Below are positions 33,806-42,584 of a stretch of DNA of 64,000 nt, one piece after another; within the stretch, counting starts at the first letter, position 1; every line of letters begins with the position of its first letter. Below the pieces are notes generated by a model, which did not search any database, was not told where the DNA came from, and saw only the letters and a list, made by a program, of their open reading frames with translations. This stretch comes from Micromonospora phaseoli (GTDB lineage: Bacteria; Actinomycetota; Actinomycetes; Mycobacteriales; Micromonosporaceae). Where the stretch lies: assembly GCF_900109115.1 (NCBI RefSeq), contig NZ_FNYV01000004.1:372001-436000 (forward strand), given 5' to 3'. The translations under genes and the position numbers were made by a program.

Positions 33806-34450
33806 TCAGCCGTCCACCGGCTCGGTCTGCGGCGTCTGCGGCGGGCGACCGGCACGTGGGCGCCGCCGGGCGTCGGGCTGCGGCGGCACCTCCGCGACGA
33901 ACGGCGCAGTGGCGCCACCCTGCTGGTCCAGCAACGCCGCCAACCGCCGCAGTCCCCGGTGGGCGGCGGTGCGTACCGCGCCGGCCCGGCGGCCAAGCAC
34001 CCGCCCGGCGGTCTCCGCGTCGAGCCCGACCACCGCGCGCAACAGGACCGCCTCGGCCTCCCGGGGCGGCAGGCTGGCGATCATCGCCAGGGCCGCCTCG
34101 GTGCCGAGGCTCTCCCCGGCCCGTTCCGCGGTGTCCGCGTCCCCGGCCAACTCGCTGAGTTCCTGCACCGGCACTGGCAGGGCCGGGCGGCGACGCTGTC
34201 GACGCAGGTGGTCCATGGCCCGGTTGCGGGCGATGGTGACGACCCAGGCCCGGAACTCTCCACCGGTGAAGGACGGCAGGTCGCGGGCGACCTGCAACCA
34301 CGTCTCCGACGCGACGTCCTCGGCGTCCACCCCGACCAGGGCCGTCAGGTAGCGCAGCAGGCCGGGCTGGAGGCTTCGGTACAGGGAGCGGAAGGCGTCC
34401 TCGTCGCCGGCCTGAGCGGCAGCGACCACCTCGCTCAACTCACCGGCCAT
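33806..34450 (-). CDS. ECF-type RNA polymerase sigma factor
   Basis: 214 residues. Sigma region 2 is EDVASETWLQVARDLPSF with RAWVVTIARNRAMDHLRRQRR, region 4 is LPPREAEAVLLRAVVGLDAETAGRVLGRRAGAV. The extra 35 residues after region 4 are Pro/Arg-rich (PQPDARRRPRAGRPPQTPQ). The TGA stop is followed after one base by the ATG of a membrane protein, a typical sigma/anti-sigma arrangement. It is divergent from the Ser/Thr kinase at 34942 with 491 bases between them, so the kinase could be a target or a controller of this sigma. Confidence 0.92.
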   Translation of the reverse strand: MAGELSEVVAAAQAGDEDAFRSLYRSLQPGLLRYLTALVGVDAEDVASETWLQVARDLPSFTGGEFRAWVVTIARNRAMDHLRRQRRRPALPVPVQELSELAGDADTAERAGESLGTEAALAMIASLPPREAEAVLLRAVVGLDAETAGRVLGRRAGAVRTAAHRGLRRLAALLDQQGGATAPFVAEVPPQPDARRRPRAGRPPQTPQTEPVDG

Positions 34451-34941
34451 GGCTGCGCCGCTTTCCTGACCGCCGGAGCGTCACGCACCGTCCGCCGGTG
34501 GTCGCGGACGTGGCGTCGGCGCGGTCCTCGATCCGGACCTCTTCCCGCACCCGGCCCCCGTCGCGTCGTTCGTCCCGGACCGCCACGGCCCGGAGACGGA
34601 TCCTTCCCGACGACGCCGGAGACCACAACCACGCGAGCGGAGTGCCCCCCGGCTCGACCGGATCCGGCTAACGTTAGGAGCACCGTGCGGCCCGGGACAA
34701 GCCTCGGTGGCCACACTCGCAGTGAGAATTGTCTACCGTTTCGACTGCGGTTCGCCGTAACAGGACGAGGGCCCGCGACGCTACGGTCGGCCAGGACAAC
34801 GGACGGAACGCTCGGCGGAGGCAGCGCCGTGACCCCCCGCGTACGACAGGTCACGGCCAGGCACCGAGGTCGCGAGGGACGGCCGCTACGCCCGGACCCG
34901 CCGGCGCGCCCTTTGGTGCCCGCTGTGGGTACGGTGGTGCC
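34451..34941. other. 491-base divergent intergenic region, sigma factor to kinase
   Basis: GC-rich and free of a credible gene; open frames on both strands have no ribosome site and use atypical codons. AT-richer islands at 34670-34690 (CTAACGTTAG, a ten-base palindrome at 34672-34676 centre) and 34720-34760 (GAGAATTGTCTACCG) are the best promoter candidates for the sigma gene and the kinase gene. Confidence 0.45.
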
Positions 34942-36291
34942 GTGTTGTCATCGGAGGTCGTACTCAGCGGTCGGTACCGCTTGGACGAGCGGGTCGCCAC
35001 CGGCGGCATGGGCGACGTCTGGCGAGCGACCGACCTGATCCTCGGCCGGCAGGTCGCGGTCAAGGTGCTGCTTCCCTCGCTGGTCTCCGATCCCGACTTC
35101 ATCGCCCGGTTCCGCGCGGAGGCTCGGATCATGGCGGCGTTGCGCCATCCGGGCATCGTGCAGGTGTTCGACTGCGGCGAGGACGATCTGCCCGGCGGCG
35201 GCCGGGCCGACTACCTGGTGATGGAGTTCGTCACCGGCCAGCCGCTGTCCAAGCGGATCGAGGCCGAGGGGCGCCTGGACGTGGGCGTGGCGATGTCGGT
35301 CGTGGCGCAGGCCGCGCAGGCGTTGCACGCCGCGCACCTCGGCGGGATCGTGCACCGGGACGTGAAGCCGAGCAACCTGCTGGTGCAGGAGGACGGCACG
35401 GTCGTGCTGGTCGACTTCGGCGTGGCCCGCTCGACAAATGTGACGAGCATCACCAGCACGAACGCGGTGCCCGGCACCGCCCTCTACATGGCCCCCGAGC
35501 AGGCCGCCGGACGTCCGGTCTCCGGAGCGACCGACCTGTACGCGCTCGGTGCGGTCGGCTACTGCTGTCTGACCGGCGGTCCGCCGTTCACCGGTGACAA
35601 CCCGCTCCAGGTCGCCGTCCGGCACCTCGACGACCCGCCGCCGGAGCTGCCGTCCGACATCCCGGAAGCGGTGCGGGTGCTGATCGGCCGCGCGCTGGAG
35701 AAGGATCCAGCCGACCGGTTCAGCAGCGGTGCGGCGATGGCGGAGGCCGCGCGGGCCGCCGTTTCGGACAGTTCCCTGCCCACCGTGCTGGTCCCGGCCG
35801 CCTCGGCGCTGCGTGACGCGGGACCGGACACCCGCAGCGACCTGCCGATGCTGGACGCCCCGCCACCCGCCCGGCGGCGGCGCGGCACGCTCGTCGGCGC
35901 GCTCACCGCCGTGCTGGTCGGACTGACGGCCCTCGGCGCCGCACTCGGGGCCGCCCGGGAGGCCGACACCCCGGCGGTCAAACTGCCGACCACCGCGCCG
36001 ACCGTCGAGTCCACCGCGGAAGTGGAAGCGCCGCCGAGCCAGGAGGAGAGCAGCCCCGCCCGGGTGCCGCCGCTGAAGCCGGCCAACTCCACCTCCGGTC
36101 CCGTCGAGTCGACGTCGCCGGAGCCGACCACGCCACAGCCCACCGAGCCGAGCGCACCCGAGTCTCCGGAGCCGACCACGCCGAGCCCCGAGCCGACGAG
36201 GAGCAGCGCCGCGCCCACCACGTCGGCTCCGCCACCGACCTCCGACCCGCCGACGACCGAGCCGACCGAGATCACCAACGGCGGCGGCTGA
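34942..36291 (+). CDS. PknB-like Ser/Thr protein kinase with extracellular PT-rich tail
   Basis: 449 residues from GTG 34942. Kinase domain residues 11-270: glycine loop ATGGMGDVW, Lys41 in VAVKVLL, HRDVKPSN, VDFGVARS and YMAPEQ. A basic stop-transfer RRRR precedes one membrane helix (about 315-338). The last 111 residues outside are almost pure Pro/Ser/Thr/Glu, with no PASTA domain, so it is not PknB itself but one of the variable actinomycete kinases. The external tail may sit in the wall. No substrate is evident; the neighbours are an ECF sigma gene (divergent) and a sugar-nucleotide dehydrogenase gene. Confidence 0.92.
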   Translation: MLSSEVVLSGRYRLDERVATGGMGDVWRATDLILGRQVAVKVLLPSLVSDPDFIARFRAEARIMAALRHPGIVQVFDCGEDDLPGGGRADYLVMEFVTGQPLSKRIEAEGRLDVGVAMSVVAQAAQALHAAHLGGIVHRDVKPSNLLVQEDGTVVLVDFGVARSTNVTSITSTNAVPGTALYMAPEQAAGRPVSGATDLYALGAVGYCCLTGGPPFTGDNPLQVAVRHLDDPPPELPSDIPEAVRVLIGRALEKDPADRFSSGAAMAEAARAAVSDSSLPTVLVPAASALRDAGPDTRSDLPMLDAPPPARRRRGTLVGALTAVLVGLTALGAALGAAREADTPAVKLPTTAPTVESTAEVEAPPSQEESSPARVPPLKPANSTSGPVESTSPEPTTPQPTEPSAPESPEPTTPSPEPTRSSAAPTTSAPPPTSDPPTTEPTEITNGGG

Positions 36292-36397
36292 GCCACATCC
36301 GCCCCACGCTCCCCTGATTCCCCGAAACGGACGTACGGCACCACACTGCGCTCTAGGCTCCTCACCAGCAGTTATCTTCTACTGTTCAGGAGCTCGG

Positions 36398-37660
36398 GTG
36401 CGCGTGGAGAAGTTGGTCGTCATCGGGCAGGGCTACGTCGGTCTGCCGCTGGCCATGCGGGCCGTCGAAGCCGGGCTGAACGTGGTCGGTCTGGACGTCG
36501 ACGCCGACCGGGTCAAGCGGCTCGCCTCGGGCGAGCCGTATGTCGCGGACATCCCCGCCGATCGCCTCGGCCGGGCACTGGCCAGCGGCCGCTACCACCC
36601 GAGCACCGAGTACGCCGAGGCCAAGGACTTCGACATCTGCGTCATCACCGTGCCCACGCCGCTGCGCGACGGCACCCCCGACCTGAGCTTCGTGGAACAG
36701 GCCGGCGCGGGCATCGGGCCGTACCTGCGGCCGGGCTGCACGGTGATCCTCGAGTCGACCACCTACCCGGGCACCACGGAGGAGCTGTTGCGACCGCTGC
36801 TGGAGTCGGCCAGCGGGCTGCGCAGCCCCGGCGACTTCCACCTCGGCTACAGCCCGGAACGGATCGACCCGGGCAACCAGACGTGGCAGCTGACGAACAC
36901 CCCGAAGGTGGTCTCCGGCGTGGACGACGCCTCGCTGGCCCGGGTCGACGCGTTCTACCGACGGCTGGTGGAGCGTACGGTGCCGGTGGACTCGACCCGG
37001 GTCGCCGAGCTGACGAAGCTGATCGAGAACACCTTCCGCCAGGTCAACATCGCTCTGGTCAACGAGCTGACCATGCTCTCGCACCAGTTGGACATCGACG
37101 TGTGGCAGGCGATCGACGCGGCGGCGACCAAGCCGTTCGGCTTCATGCCGTTCCGGCCCGGACCCGGCGTCGGCGGGCACTGCCTGCCGATCGACCCCTG
37201 CTACCTGTCCTGGCAGGTCAAGCGCCGACTCGGCCGGCAGTTCCGGTTCATCGAGCTGGCCAACGACGTCAACCACGAGATGCCCGAGCATGTCGCGCAG
37301 CGGGTGATGGCGGGGCTCAACCGGTCCGGCCGGTCGGTCAACGGTTCCCGGCTGCTCCTGCTCGGCCTGGCGTACAAGCGCAACACCGGGGACATGCGCG
37401 ACTCCCCGGCCGTCGACGTGGCCCGCCGGCTGCGGGAGCTCGGCGCGGAGATCCGCGCGGTCGAGCCGTACGCCGAGGCACACCATCTCCCCGACGGGGT
37501 ACTGACGGTGGACCTGACCGAGCGCGAGGTCAGCGCGGCCGACGGCGTGGTGGTGGTCACCGACCACGACGTGTTCGACTACGACCTGGTCGTCCGGCAC
37601 GCCCGCTACGTCTTCGACACCCGCAACCGCTGCACCGGCCCCACCGTCGAACGCCTGTAA
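36398..37660 (+). CDS. Nucleotide-sugar dehydrogenase (UDP-HexNAc type)
   Basis: 420 residues; GTG 36398 follows CAGGAG. The NAD site is VVIGQGYVGLPLAMRAV, the catalytic cysteine is Cys262 in GVGGHCLPIDPCYLSW, and LTKLIENTFRQVNIALVNEL plus LAYKRNTGDMRDSPA complete the UDP-glucose/GDP-mannose dehydrogenase family. The CLPIDPCYL version of the motif points to WbpA-like oxidation of UDP-N-acetyl sugars to uronic acids rather than to UDP-glucose. The product would feed surface polysaccharide synthesis. It stands alone here; the polysaccharide genes at 19-25 kb are the closest users. Confidence 0.93.
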   Translation: MRVEKLVVIGQGYVGLPLAMRAVEAGLNVVGLDVDADRVKRLASGEPYVADIPADRLGRALASGRYHPSTEYAEAKDFDICVITVPTPLRDGTPDLSFVEQAGAGIGPYLRPGCTVILESTTYPGTTEELLRPLLESASGLRSPGDFHLGYSPERIDPGNQTWQLTNTPKVVSGVDDASLARVDAFYRRLVERTVPVDSTRVAELTKLIENTFRQVNIALVNELTMLSHQLDIDVWQAIDAAATKPFGFMPFRPGPGVGGHCLPIDPCYLSWQVKRRLGRQFRFIELANDVNHEMPEHVAQRVMAGLNRSGRSVNGSRLLLLGLAYKRNTGDMRDSPAVDVARRLRELGAEIRAVEPYAEAHHLPDGVLTVDLTEREVSAADGVVVVTDHDVFDYDLVVRHARYVFDTRNRCTGPTVERL

Positions 37661-37665
37661 CCCAG

Positions 37666-38260
37666 CTACTGGTCGGCGAGCGCCTCCACCACGGGCAGCG
37701 CCAGGGCCCGCCGGGCCGGCAGCACCGACGCGGCGAGCGCCGCCAGCACCGCGACGGCGAGGACGCCGCCGAGCTGTGCCCACGGCACGACCAGCGTGAA
37801 GTCACCGGCGAGCCGGGCCAGCAACGCCATCGCCCCGGCGGTGACCGCGGTGCCCAGCGCGACACCGAGCACCGCGCCGACCAGCGCGGTGAGCACCGCC
37901 AGCCCGAGCAGCGCCACCACGAACGCCAGCAGCATGTCCACGGTGCCGGTGAGCATTCGCTTGTACGCCGCCTGGTCCATCAGGTTGACGGTCGGGTAGT
38001 CCACCAGGACCTCCTCGATGGCGGTTCGGGCCGCGGCGGCGGAGACCCCGTCGGCCGGATCGATCTCCGCCAGTTGGCCCCGCTCGTCGGGAAAGAGCCG
38101 GGTGAAGTCGGCGTCGACCAGCTCGACCACGTGGTCCGCCGGCAGCGGACCGTCGACGCCCCCCGAACCGGTGCCGACGACCACGGCCGCCACCTCGAAC
38201 GGCTGGCCGCCCAGGGTCACCGAGGGCTGCCTCCGACGACTCAGAACCACCATGCGGGAC
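37666..38260 (-). pseudogene. Remnant of an FtsX-type ABC transporter permease
   Basis: The C-terminal end of an ABC permease can be read: a periplasmic piece (VTLGGQPFEVAAVVVG, IDPADGVSAAAARTAIEEVL, MDQAAYKRMLTGTVDMLLAF) then membrane helices and the terminal SVLPARRALALPVVEALAD. The N-terminal half is missing upstream, where the frame only continues through unrelated sequence. In addition the helix LLGLAVLTALVG runs directly into AVLGVALGTAVTAGA; in intact relatives a segment of about 40 residues (second helix partner and the ERTRE loop) separates them. Deletion between two ALVG-coding direct repeats would explain the join. No ATPase gene is adjacent. Probably non-functional. Confidence 0.72.
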
Positions 38261-38400
38261 CGGCGGGCCGAGGACCGACGGGGGCGCGCAGGCACGGCGA
38301 TCGATGTGACGACGATCGGCGATCGTCTCGTCACGTGGTCATGCCACACCCCGTGAGGGTCGAGGTCGCAGCGATCGCATCCATCGACGACGAGGGTCAT

Positions 38401-38418
38401 ATGTGACTCAGGTCACAT
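38401..38418 (+). promoter_or_regulatory. CRP-type operator upstream of the LVIVD gene
   Basis: ATGTGAC-TCAG-GTCACAT: seven-base perfect arms giving exactly TGTGA-N6-TCACA, the CRP/GlxR consensus. It lies 63 bases before the ATG at 38482 and 140 bases after the pseudogene remnant (on the other strand), so it should act on the LVIVD gene. Confidence 0.7.
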
Positions 38419-38481
38419 CGATGAATCTCTTCTGGGAGTAAGGTACGGCCATCGTCATCCCCCTTTCGAAGGGCATCGCCG

Positions 38482-39939
38482 ATGGTCGGATTGACCCTGC
38501 CACGGGGGCGGCAACTGCGCATCATCAGTGTGGCCGCCACCGGGCTCCTCCTCACCAGTATCGCCGTTGCCCCACCCGGCAACGCACAGACGGTCTCGCA
38601 GCTGAGCACCGAATCCACCGCGGCCGTCGAGGCACCACTCGGTGTCGACGAGATCGCCAGCAGCCCCAACCTCAAACTGATCGCCAACCTGCCGAAGCAG
38701 GCGCCGTTCGACACCACCGCGGCACTCGGCACCGACATCGCCTTCCAGGGCAGGTACGCCTTCGTCGGCAACTACGACGGCTTCGTCATCTACGACGTCG
38801 CCAAGCCGAGCAAGCCGAAGATCGTGTCGCAGGTGCTCTGCCCGGGCGCGCAGAACGACATCTCCGTCCACGGTGACCTGCTCTTCCTGTCGACCGACGC
38901 GTCCCGCAACGACGACTCGTGCAGCAGCACCTCCCAGTCCGCCACGATCAAGGAATCGTGGGAGGGCATCAAGATCTTCGACATCAAGAACAAGACCAGT
39001 CCTCGGTACATCAAGGCTGTCGAGACGGCGTGCGGCTCGCACACCCACACCCTGGTGCCGGCGAAGGACAAGAAGTCGGTCTACCTCTACGTCTCCTCGT
39101 ACAGCCCGAACGCCACCTTCCCGGACTGCCAGCCGCCGCACGACTCGATCAGCATCGTCAAGGTGCCGCTGAAAAAGCCGACCGACGCGGCGGTCGTGGC
39201 CACGCCGAACCTCTTCCCCGACGGCGGCTACGAGGGTCGCACCGGCGGCTCGGCGACCAGCGGATGCCACGACATCACCGCCTACCCGGCCAAGGACCTC
39301 GCGGCCGGCGCCTGCATGGGCGACGGGGTGCTGCTGGACATCAGCAAGCGGGAGGCACCGAGGGTGCTGCACACGGTGCGGGACACGACCAACTTCGCGT
39401 TCTGGCACTCGGCCACCTTCAACAACCGCGGCACCAAGGTCGTCTTCACCGACGAACTGGGCGGCGGCGGTGGCGCGACCTGCAACGAGGCCGTCGGCCC
39501 GGACCGCGGCGCCAACGCCATCTACGACCTCACCGGCAAGGGCGACAAGCGCAAGCTGGAGTTCCGTAGCTACTACAAGATCCCGCGGACCAACAGCGCC
39601 ACCGAGAACTGCGTGGCGCACAACGGCTCGCTGATCCCGGTGCTCGGCAAGGACATCATGGTCCAGGCGTGGTATCAGGGCGGCGTCTCGGTGTGGGACT
39701 TCACCAACTCCCGCAAGCCGAAGGAGCTCGGCTACTGGGAGCGCGGGCCGCTGTCGGACACCCAGCTCATCGTGGGTGGCTCCTGGTCGGCCTACTACTA
39801 CAACGGGCACATCTACTCCTCGGACATCCAGAAGGGGCTGGACGTGCTCGAACTCAACGACTGGCGGACGTGGACGGCCAAACTGGTCCACTACCGCGAG
39901 TTGAACGTCCAGACCCAGCCCAGCTACCTGAGCTGGTAG
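38482..39939 (+). CDS. Secreted LVIVD-repeat protein
   Basis: 485 residues; ATG 38482 follows GAAGGG by ten bases. A Sec signal peptide ends near residue 36 (GNAQT). The mature part is a beta-propeller of LVIVD-type repeats, seen as YAFVGNYDGFVIYDVAKPSKPK, LLFLSTDASR, GIKIFDIKNKTSPRYI and GVSVWDFTNSRKPKELG. Several conserved histidines (CGSHTHTLVP, SGCHDITAY, FAFWHSATF, CVAHNGSL) lie at blade tops and could bind metal. The family has no settled function. A CRP-type site upstream suggests cAMP or nutrient control, and a strong terminator follows. Confidence 0.87.
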   Translation: MVGLTLPRGRQLRIISVAATGLLLTSIAVAPPGNAQTVSQLSTESTAAVEAPLGVDEIASSPNLKLIANLPKQAPFDTTAALGTDIAFQGRYAFVGNYDGFVIYDVAKPSKPKIVSQVLCPGAQNDISVHGDLLFLSTDASRNDDSCSSTSQSATIKESWEGIKIFDIKNKTSPRYIKAVETACGSHTHTLVPAKDKKSVYLYVSSYSPNATFPDCQPPHDSISIVKVPLKKPTDAAVVATPNLFPDGGYEGRTGGSATSGCHDITAYPAKDLAAGACMGDGVLLDISKREAPRVLHTVRDTTNFAFWHSATFNNRGTKVVFTDELGGGGGATCNEAVGPDRGANAIYDLTGKGDKRKLEFRSYYKIPRTNSATENCVAHNGSLIPVLGKDIMVQAWYQGGVSVWDFTNSRKPKELGYWERGPLSDTQLIVGGSWSAYYYNGHIYSSDIQKGLDVLELNDWRTWTAKLVHYRELNVQTQPSYLSW

Positions 39940-39954
39940 GACCAGCACACCCCA

Positions 39955-39995
39955 CCGGGCCCGGCCCTCCCGCACGCCAGGAGGGCCGGGCCCGG
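39955..39995 (+). terminator. Terminator of the LVIVD gene
   Basis: 16-base perfect stem (CCGGGCCCGGCCCTCC and complement) with a nine-base loop, 15 bases after the stop. Confidence 0.88.
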
Positions 39996-40035
39996 TCGCG
40001 TACCGGCGGAGGCCAACAGCCGCACCAGCGGTCAC

Positions 40036-40060
40036 GTTTCCTCTCCCCCGTCACGGGTAC
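40036..40060 (+). promoter_or_regulatory. SigB-like promoter of the DUF2188 gene
   Basis: GTTT (40036-40039), 15-base spacer, GGGTAC (40055-40060): full match to GNNT-N14-16-GGGTAY, 31 bases before ATG 40092. Confidence 0.6.
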
Positions 40061-40091
40061 CTCGTCCGTCACGCAGGAAAGGGGTCGTGAC

Positions 40092-40313
40092 ATGAAGCGC
40101 AACGAGTACCACGTGGTACCCGACGGCGGCGGCTGGAAGGTCGAGCAGGGCAGCACCGTCGTCGGTACGTACGACACGAAGCAGCAGGCGGTGGAGGCCG
40201 GGCGCGGGGTGGCGCACGGCAACGAGCCCAGCCAGCTCGTGGTGCACACCGCGGACGGGAAGATCGAGACCGAGTACACCTACCGGGACGACCCGTACCC
40301 GCCCGCCGGCTGA
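40092..40313 (+). CDS. DUF2188 protein
   Basis: 73 residues: RNEYHVVPDGGGWKVEQGS, VVGTYDTKQQAVEAGRGVAHG and SQLVVHTADGKIETEYTY match DUF2188, a small two-strand/one-helix protein common in actinomycetes and other stress-tolerant bacteria. Function unknown. AGGAAAGGGG stands nine bases before the ATG, and a SigB-like promoter lies just upstream, so induction by general stress is likely. A 19-base-stem hairpin follows the stop. Confidence 0.9.
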   Translation: MKRNEYHVVPDGGGWKVEQGSTVVGTYDTKQQAVEAGRGVAHGNEPSQLVVHTADGKIETEYTYRDDPYPPAG

Positions 40314-40324
40314 GCGGGCCAGAC

Positions 40325-40379
40325 CGACGGCGTCCTGCCGGCACCACCGATCACGGGTGTTGCCGGCAGGACGCCGTCG
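40325..40379 (+). terminator. Terminator of the DUF2188 gene
   Basis: 19-base perfect stem (CGACGGCGTCCTGCCGGCA and complement) around a 17-base loop that holds a further small repeat; 11 bases after the stop. Confidence 0.85.
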
Positions 40380-40470
40380 CGGCTCCGGCACCGCTACCGA
40401 CCGTATCGGCCGTCACCTGCAACGACACCGAAACCGGCGGGGCACCCAGGGCGTGCCAGGATGCCGGGCC

Positions 40471-41694
40471 GTGACCTCCACCGGGGATGCCCCGCCCGCC
40501 CCGACCCGAGCTACTCGCAGCCGGCCCCATCCGCTCGATGCGATCGCCGTGGCGCTCGCCGTGGCCGGGGCCGGCTGCGTGGGGACCGGACTGCTGCCCG
40601 GCCCCGACGCCGCCGCCGTCCTCGGCCGGGTCCTGCCGCTGCTGCTCTTCCTCGGCACCGTGGTGGTCCTCGCCGAGCTGACCGCCGCGGCCGGCGTCTT
40701 CGACGTGCTCGCCACCCGGCTGGCCGTCGCGGCCCGGGGCAGCTGGCCCGGGCTCTTCGCGCTCTGCGTCGGATTCGCCGCCACCACCACGATCGCGCTC
40801 AACCTGGACACCACCGCGGTGCTGCTCACCCCGGTGCTGCTCACCCTGGCGGTCACCCTGCGCACGCCGGTGGCACCGCTGGCGGTCACCACCGTCTGGC
40901 TGGCCAACACGGCGAGCCTCATGCTGCCGGTGTCCAACCTGACCAACCTGCTCGCCGCGGACCGGATCGGGCTCGACCCGCTGGCGTACGCGGAGGTCAT
41001 GTGGCTGCCCCAGCTGGCGGTCCTCGCGGTCACCACGATCCTGCTCTGGTACTGCTGGTGGCGCCGGGACCGGCCGGCCGGCGGCCGGTTCCCGGCACCG
41101 GCGGTACACCGTCCGGCCGATCCGGTGCTGTATCGCACCGCGCTCGCGGCCTGCCTGCTCTTCGTCGGCGCGATCCTGGCCGGCGCGCCGGTCGGTCTCG
41201 CCTCGGCGATCGCGGCCGGTCTGCTGGTGCTCGGCTTCGCGATCCGCTCCCCCGGCACGCTGCGCCCGGCGCTGCTGCCCTGGCGGCTACTGCTCTTCGT
41301 CACCGGCCTCTTCCTGGTTGTCCAGACCATCGGCCAACACGGGCTCAACGACCTGGTGGCGTGGTTGGCCGGGCACGACGGTGGGGTGCTGGGCGTGCTG
41401 CGGGCGGGCGCCACCGGCGCGCTGTTGGCCAACCTGGTGAACAACCTGCCCGCCTACCTGGCCGGCGAGGCGGTGCTGCCCGTCGACGACCGGCAGCGAC
41501 TGCTCGCGCTGCTGGTCGGCACCAACGTGGGACCGCTCGCGCTGCCGTGGGCGTCCCTGGCCACGCTGCTGTGGCTGGAGCGGTGCCGGGCCGCCCGCGT
41601 GCAGGTCCCGGTGGCCCGTTTCCTGGTGACCAGCGCCGCCGTGGCGGTGCTCGGCACCCTCGCCGGGGTCGGCGCGCTGTTGCTCACCGGCTGA
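40471..41694 (+). CDS. ArsB/NhaD-type (SLC13-like) permease
   Basis: 407 residues from GTG 40471, which has AGGA ten bases upstream; the frame is open for 38 more codons without membrane-protein character. Ten to eleven membrane helices in two halves. TIALNLDTTAVLLTPVLL and LANLVNNLPAYLAGEAVL are the paired DTT/NNxP re-entrant motifs of the ion-transporter superfamily that includes ArsB, NhaD and citrate carriers. No ars genes are nearby, so arsenite is not implied; Na+, anion or dicarboxylate transport are all possible. A terminator separates it from the MerR regulator facing it. Confidence 0.85.
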   Translation: MTSTGDAPPAPTRATRSRPHPLDAIAVALAVAGAGCVGTGLLPGPDAAAVLGRVLPLLLFLGTVVVLAELTAAAGVFDVLATRLAVAARGSWPGLFALCVGFAATTTIALNLDTTAVLLTPVLLTLAVTLRTPVAPLAVTTVWLANTASLMLPVSNLTNLLAADRIGLDPLAYAEVMWLPQLAVLAVTTILLWYCWWRRDRPAGGRFPAPAVHRPADPVLYRTALAACLLFVGAILAGAPVGLASAIAAGLLVLGFAIRSPGTLRPALLPWRLLLFVTGLFLVVQTIGQHGLNDLVAWLAGHDGGVLGVLRAGATGALLANLVNNLPAYLAGEAVLPVDDRQRLLALLVGTNVGPLALPWASLATLLWLERCRAARVQVPVARFLVTSAAVAVLGTLAGVGALLLTG

Positions 41695-41704
41695 CACTGG
41701 CGAC

Positions 41705-41742
41705 CGGACGGCCGCCCACCACCAGGGGCAGGCGGCCGTCCG
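41705..41742. terminator. Bidirectional hairpin terminator
   Basis: 12-base perfect stem CGGACGGCCGCC / GGCGGCCGTCCG with a 14-base loop, between the convergent permease and MerR genes. Confidence 0.8.
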
Positions 41743-41743
41743 T

Positions 41744-42565
41744 TCAGGCCCGACGCACCGGCAGTTGCAGCTCGGTGACGCCCTTGTCAGCCTCCTCGGG
41801 CCAGTACTCCAGATACATCTCGCGGGCGTAGCCGTCCGTCCGCCAGTCGTTCTCCTCGATCCAACGCGCCAGTATCTGCAGGCTCAGGTCGGCCGAGTCC
41901 ATCGAGCCGTGGTGGATCGTCGTCGCCGCCGTCATCGCCGGGAGGTCCACCACGGAGAAGTCGTGGGCCGCCGTCGGGCCGACCTCGACCCCTATCCCGG
42001 CGTGCACGACGACGGCCTCACCATCGTCAGCCGGGTCGTACCAGGCCAGCGCCGGCCCGACCGGGCGGACTCCGGCGGCATCCAGCCGGCGGAACAGCTC
42101 CGGGTAGAGCGGGGTCAACACCGGGCCGATGTCCGCGCCGTCGTAGCTGCGGGCGACCGCGCTCAGCTCGGCGACCCGGACCGGCGGGATTTCTTTGAGC
42201 ACAACATCCTGGCTGGTCATCCGACCCTCCGTTTCGATCATGTGGAGCCTCGCCTCGACGCTGGACAGTCGGGCGGTGTCCGCCGCCAGCTGCGCCTCCA
42301 GTTGGGCCCGGCGCAGCCGCAGCATGCCGCGCAGCTCCGGCAGAGCGACGGCGTCGTCGAGGATCACCCGCACCTGTTCCAGGGTCAGACCCAGGTCCTT
42401 GAGGGCGATCACCCGATTGAGCCGACCCAGCTGGGCGGCGGTGTAGTAGCGGTAGCCGCTGCGCGGGTCGACGGCGGCCGGAGGTAGCAGCCCGATGCTG
42501 TCGTAGTGCCGCAGCATCCGTACCGACACCCGACCCAGGTTGGCGAAGTCTCCGATGGTGAACAT
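41744..42565 (-). CDS. MerR-family regulator with GyrI-like ligand domain
   Basis: 273 residues. The MerR winged helix is at the N-terminus (FTIGDFANLGRVSVRMLRHYD and SGYRYYTAAQLGRLNRVIALKDLG), followed by a long coiled helix (LRGMLRLRRAQLEAQLAADTARL) and a GyrI-like ligand domain (about 120-272) with VPPVRV-like entry and TIHHGSMDSADLS. This is the BmrR/BltR layout of drug or lipophilic-ligand sensors. The promoter region just upstream holds a palindrome directly after TTGACT, the usual MerR arrangement, so the gene is probably autoregulated. No efflux pump is adjacent except the permease behind it. Confidence 0.9.
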   Translation of the reverse strand: MFTIGDFANLGRVSVRMLRHYDSIGLLPPAAVDPRSGYRYYTAAQLGRLNRVIALKDLGLTLEQVRVILDDAVALPELRGMLRLRRAQLEAQLAADTARLSSVEARLHMIETEGRMTSQDVVLKEIPPVRVAELSAVARSYDGADIGPVLTPLYPELFRRLDAAGVRPVGPALAWYDPADDGEAVVVHAGIGVEVGPTAAHDFSVVDLPAMTAATTIHHGSMDSADLSLQILARWIEENDWRTDGYAREMYLEYWPEEADKGVTELQLPVRRA

Positions 42566-42584
42566 GGTCCCTCCACGGTCGGCG

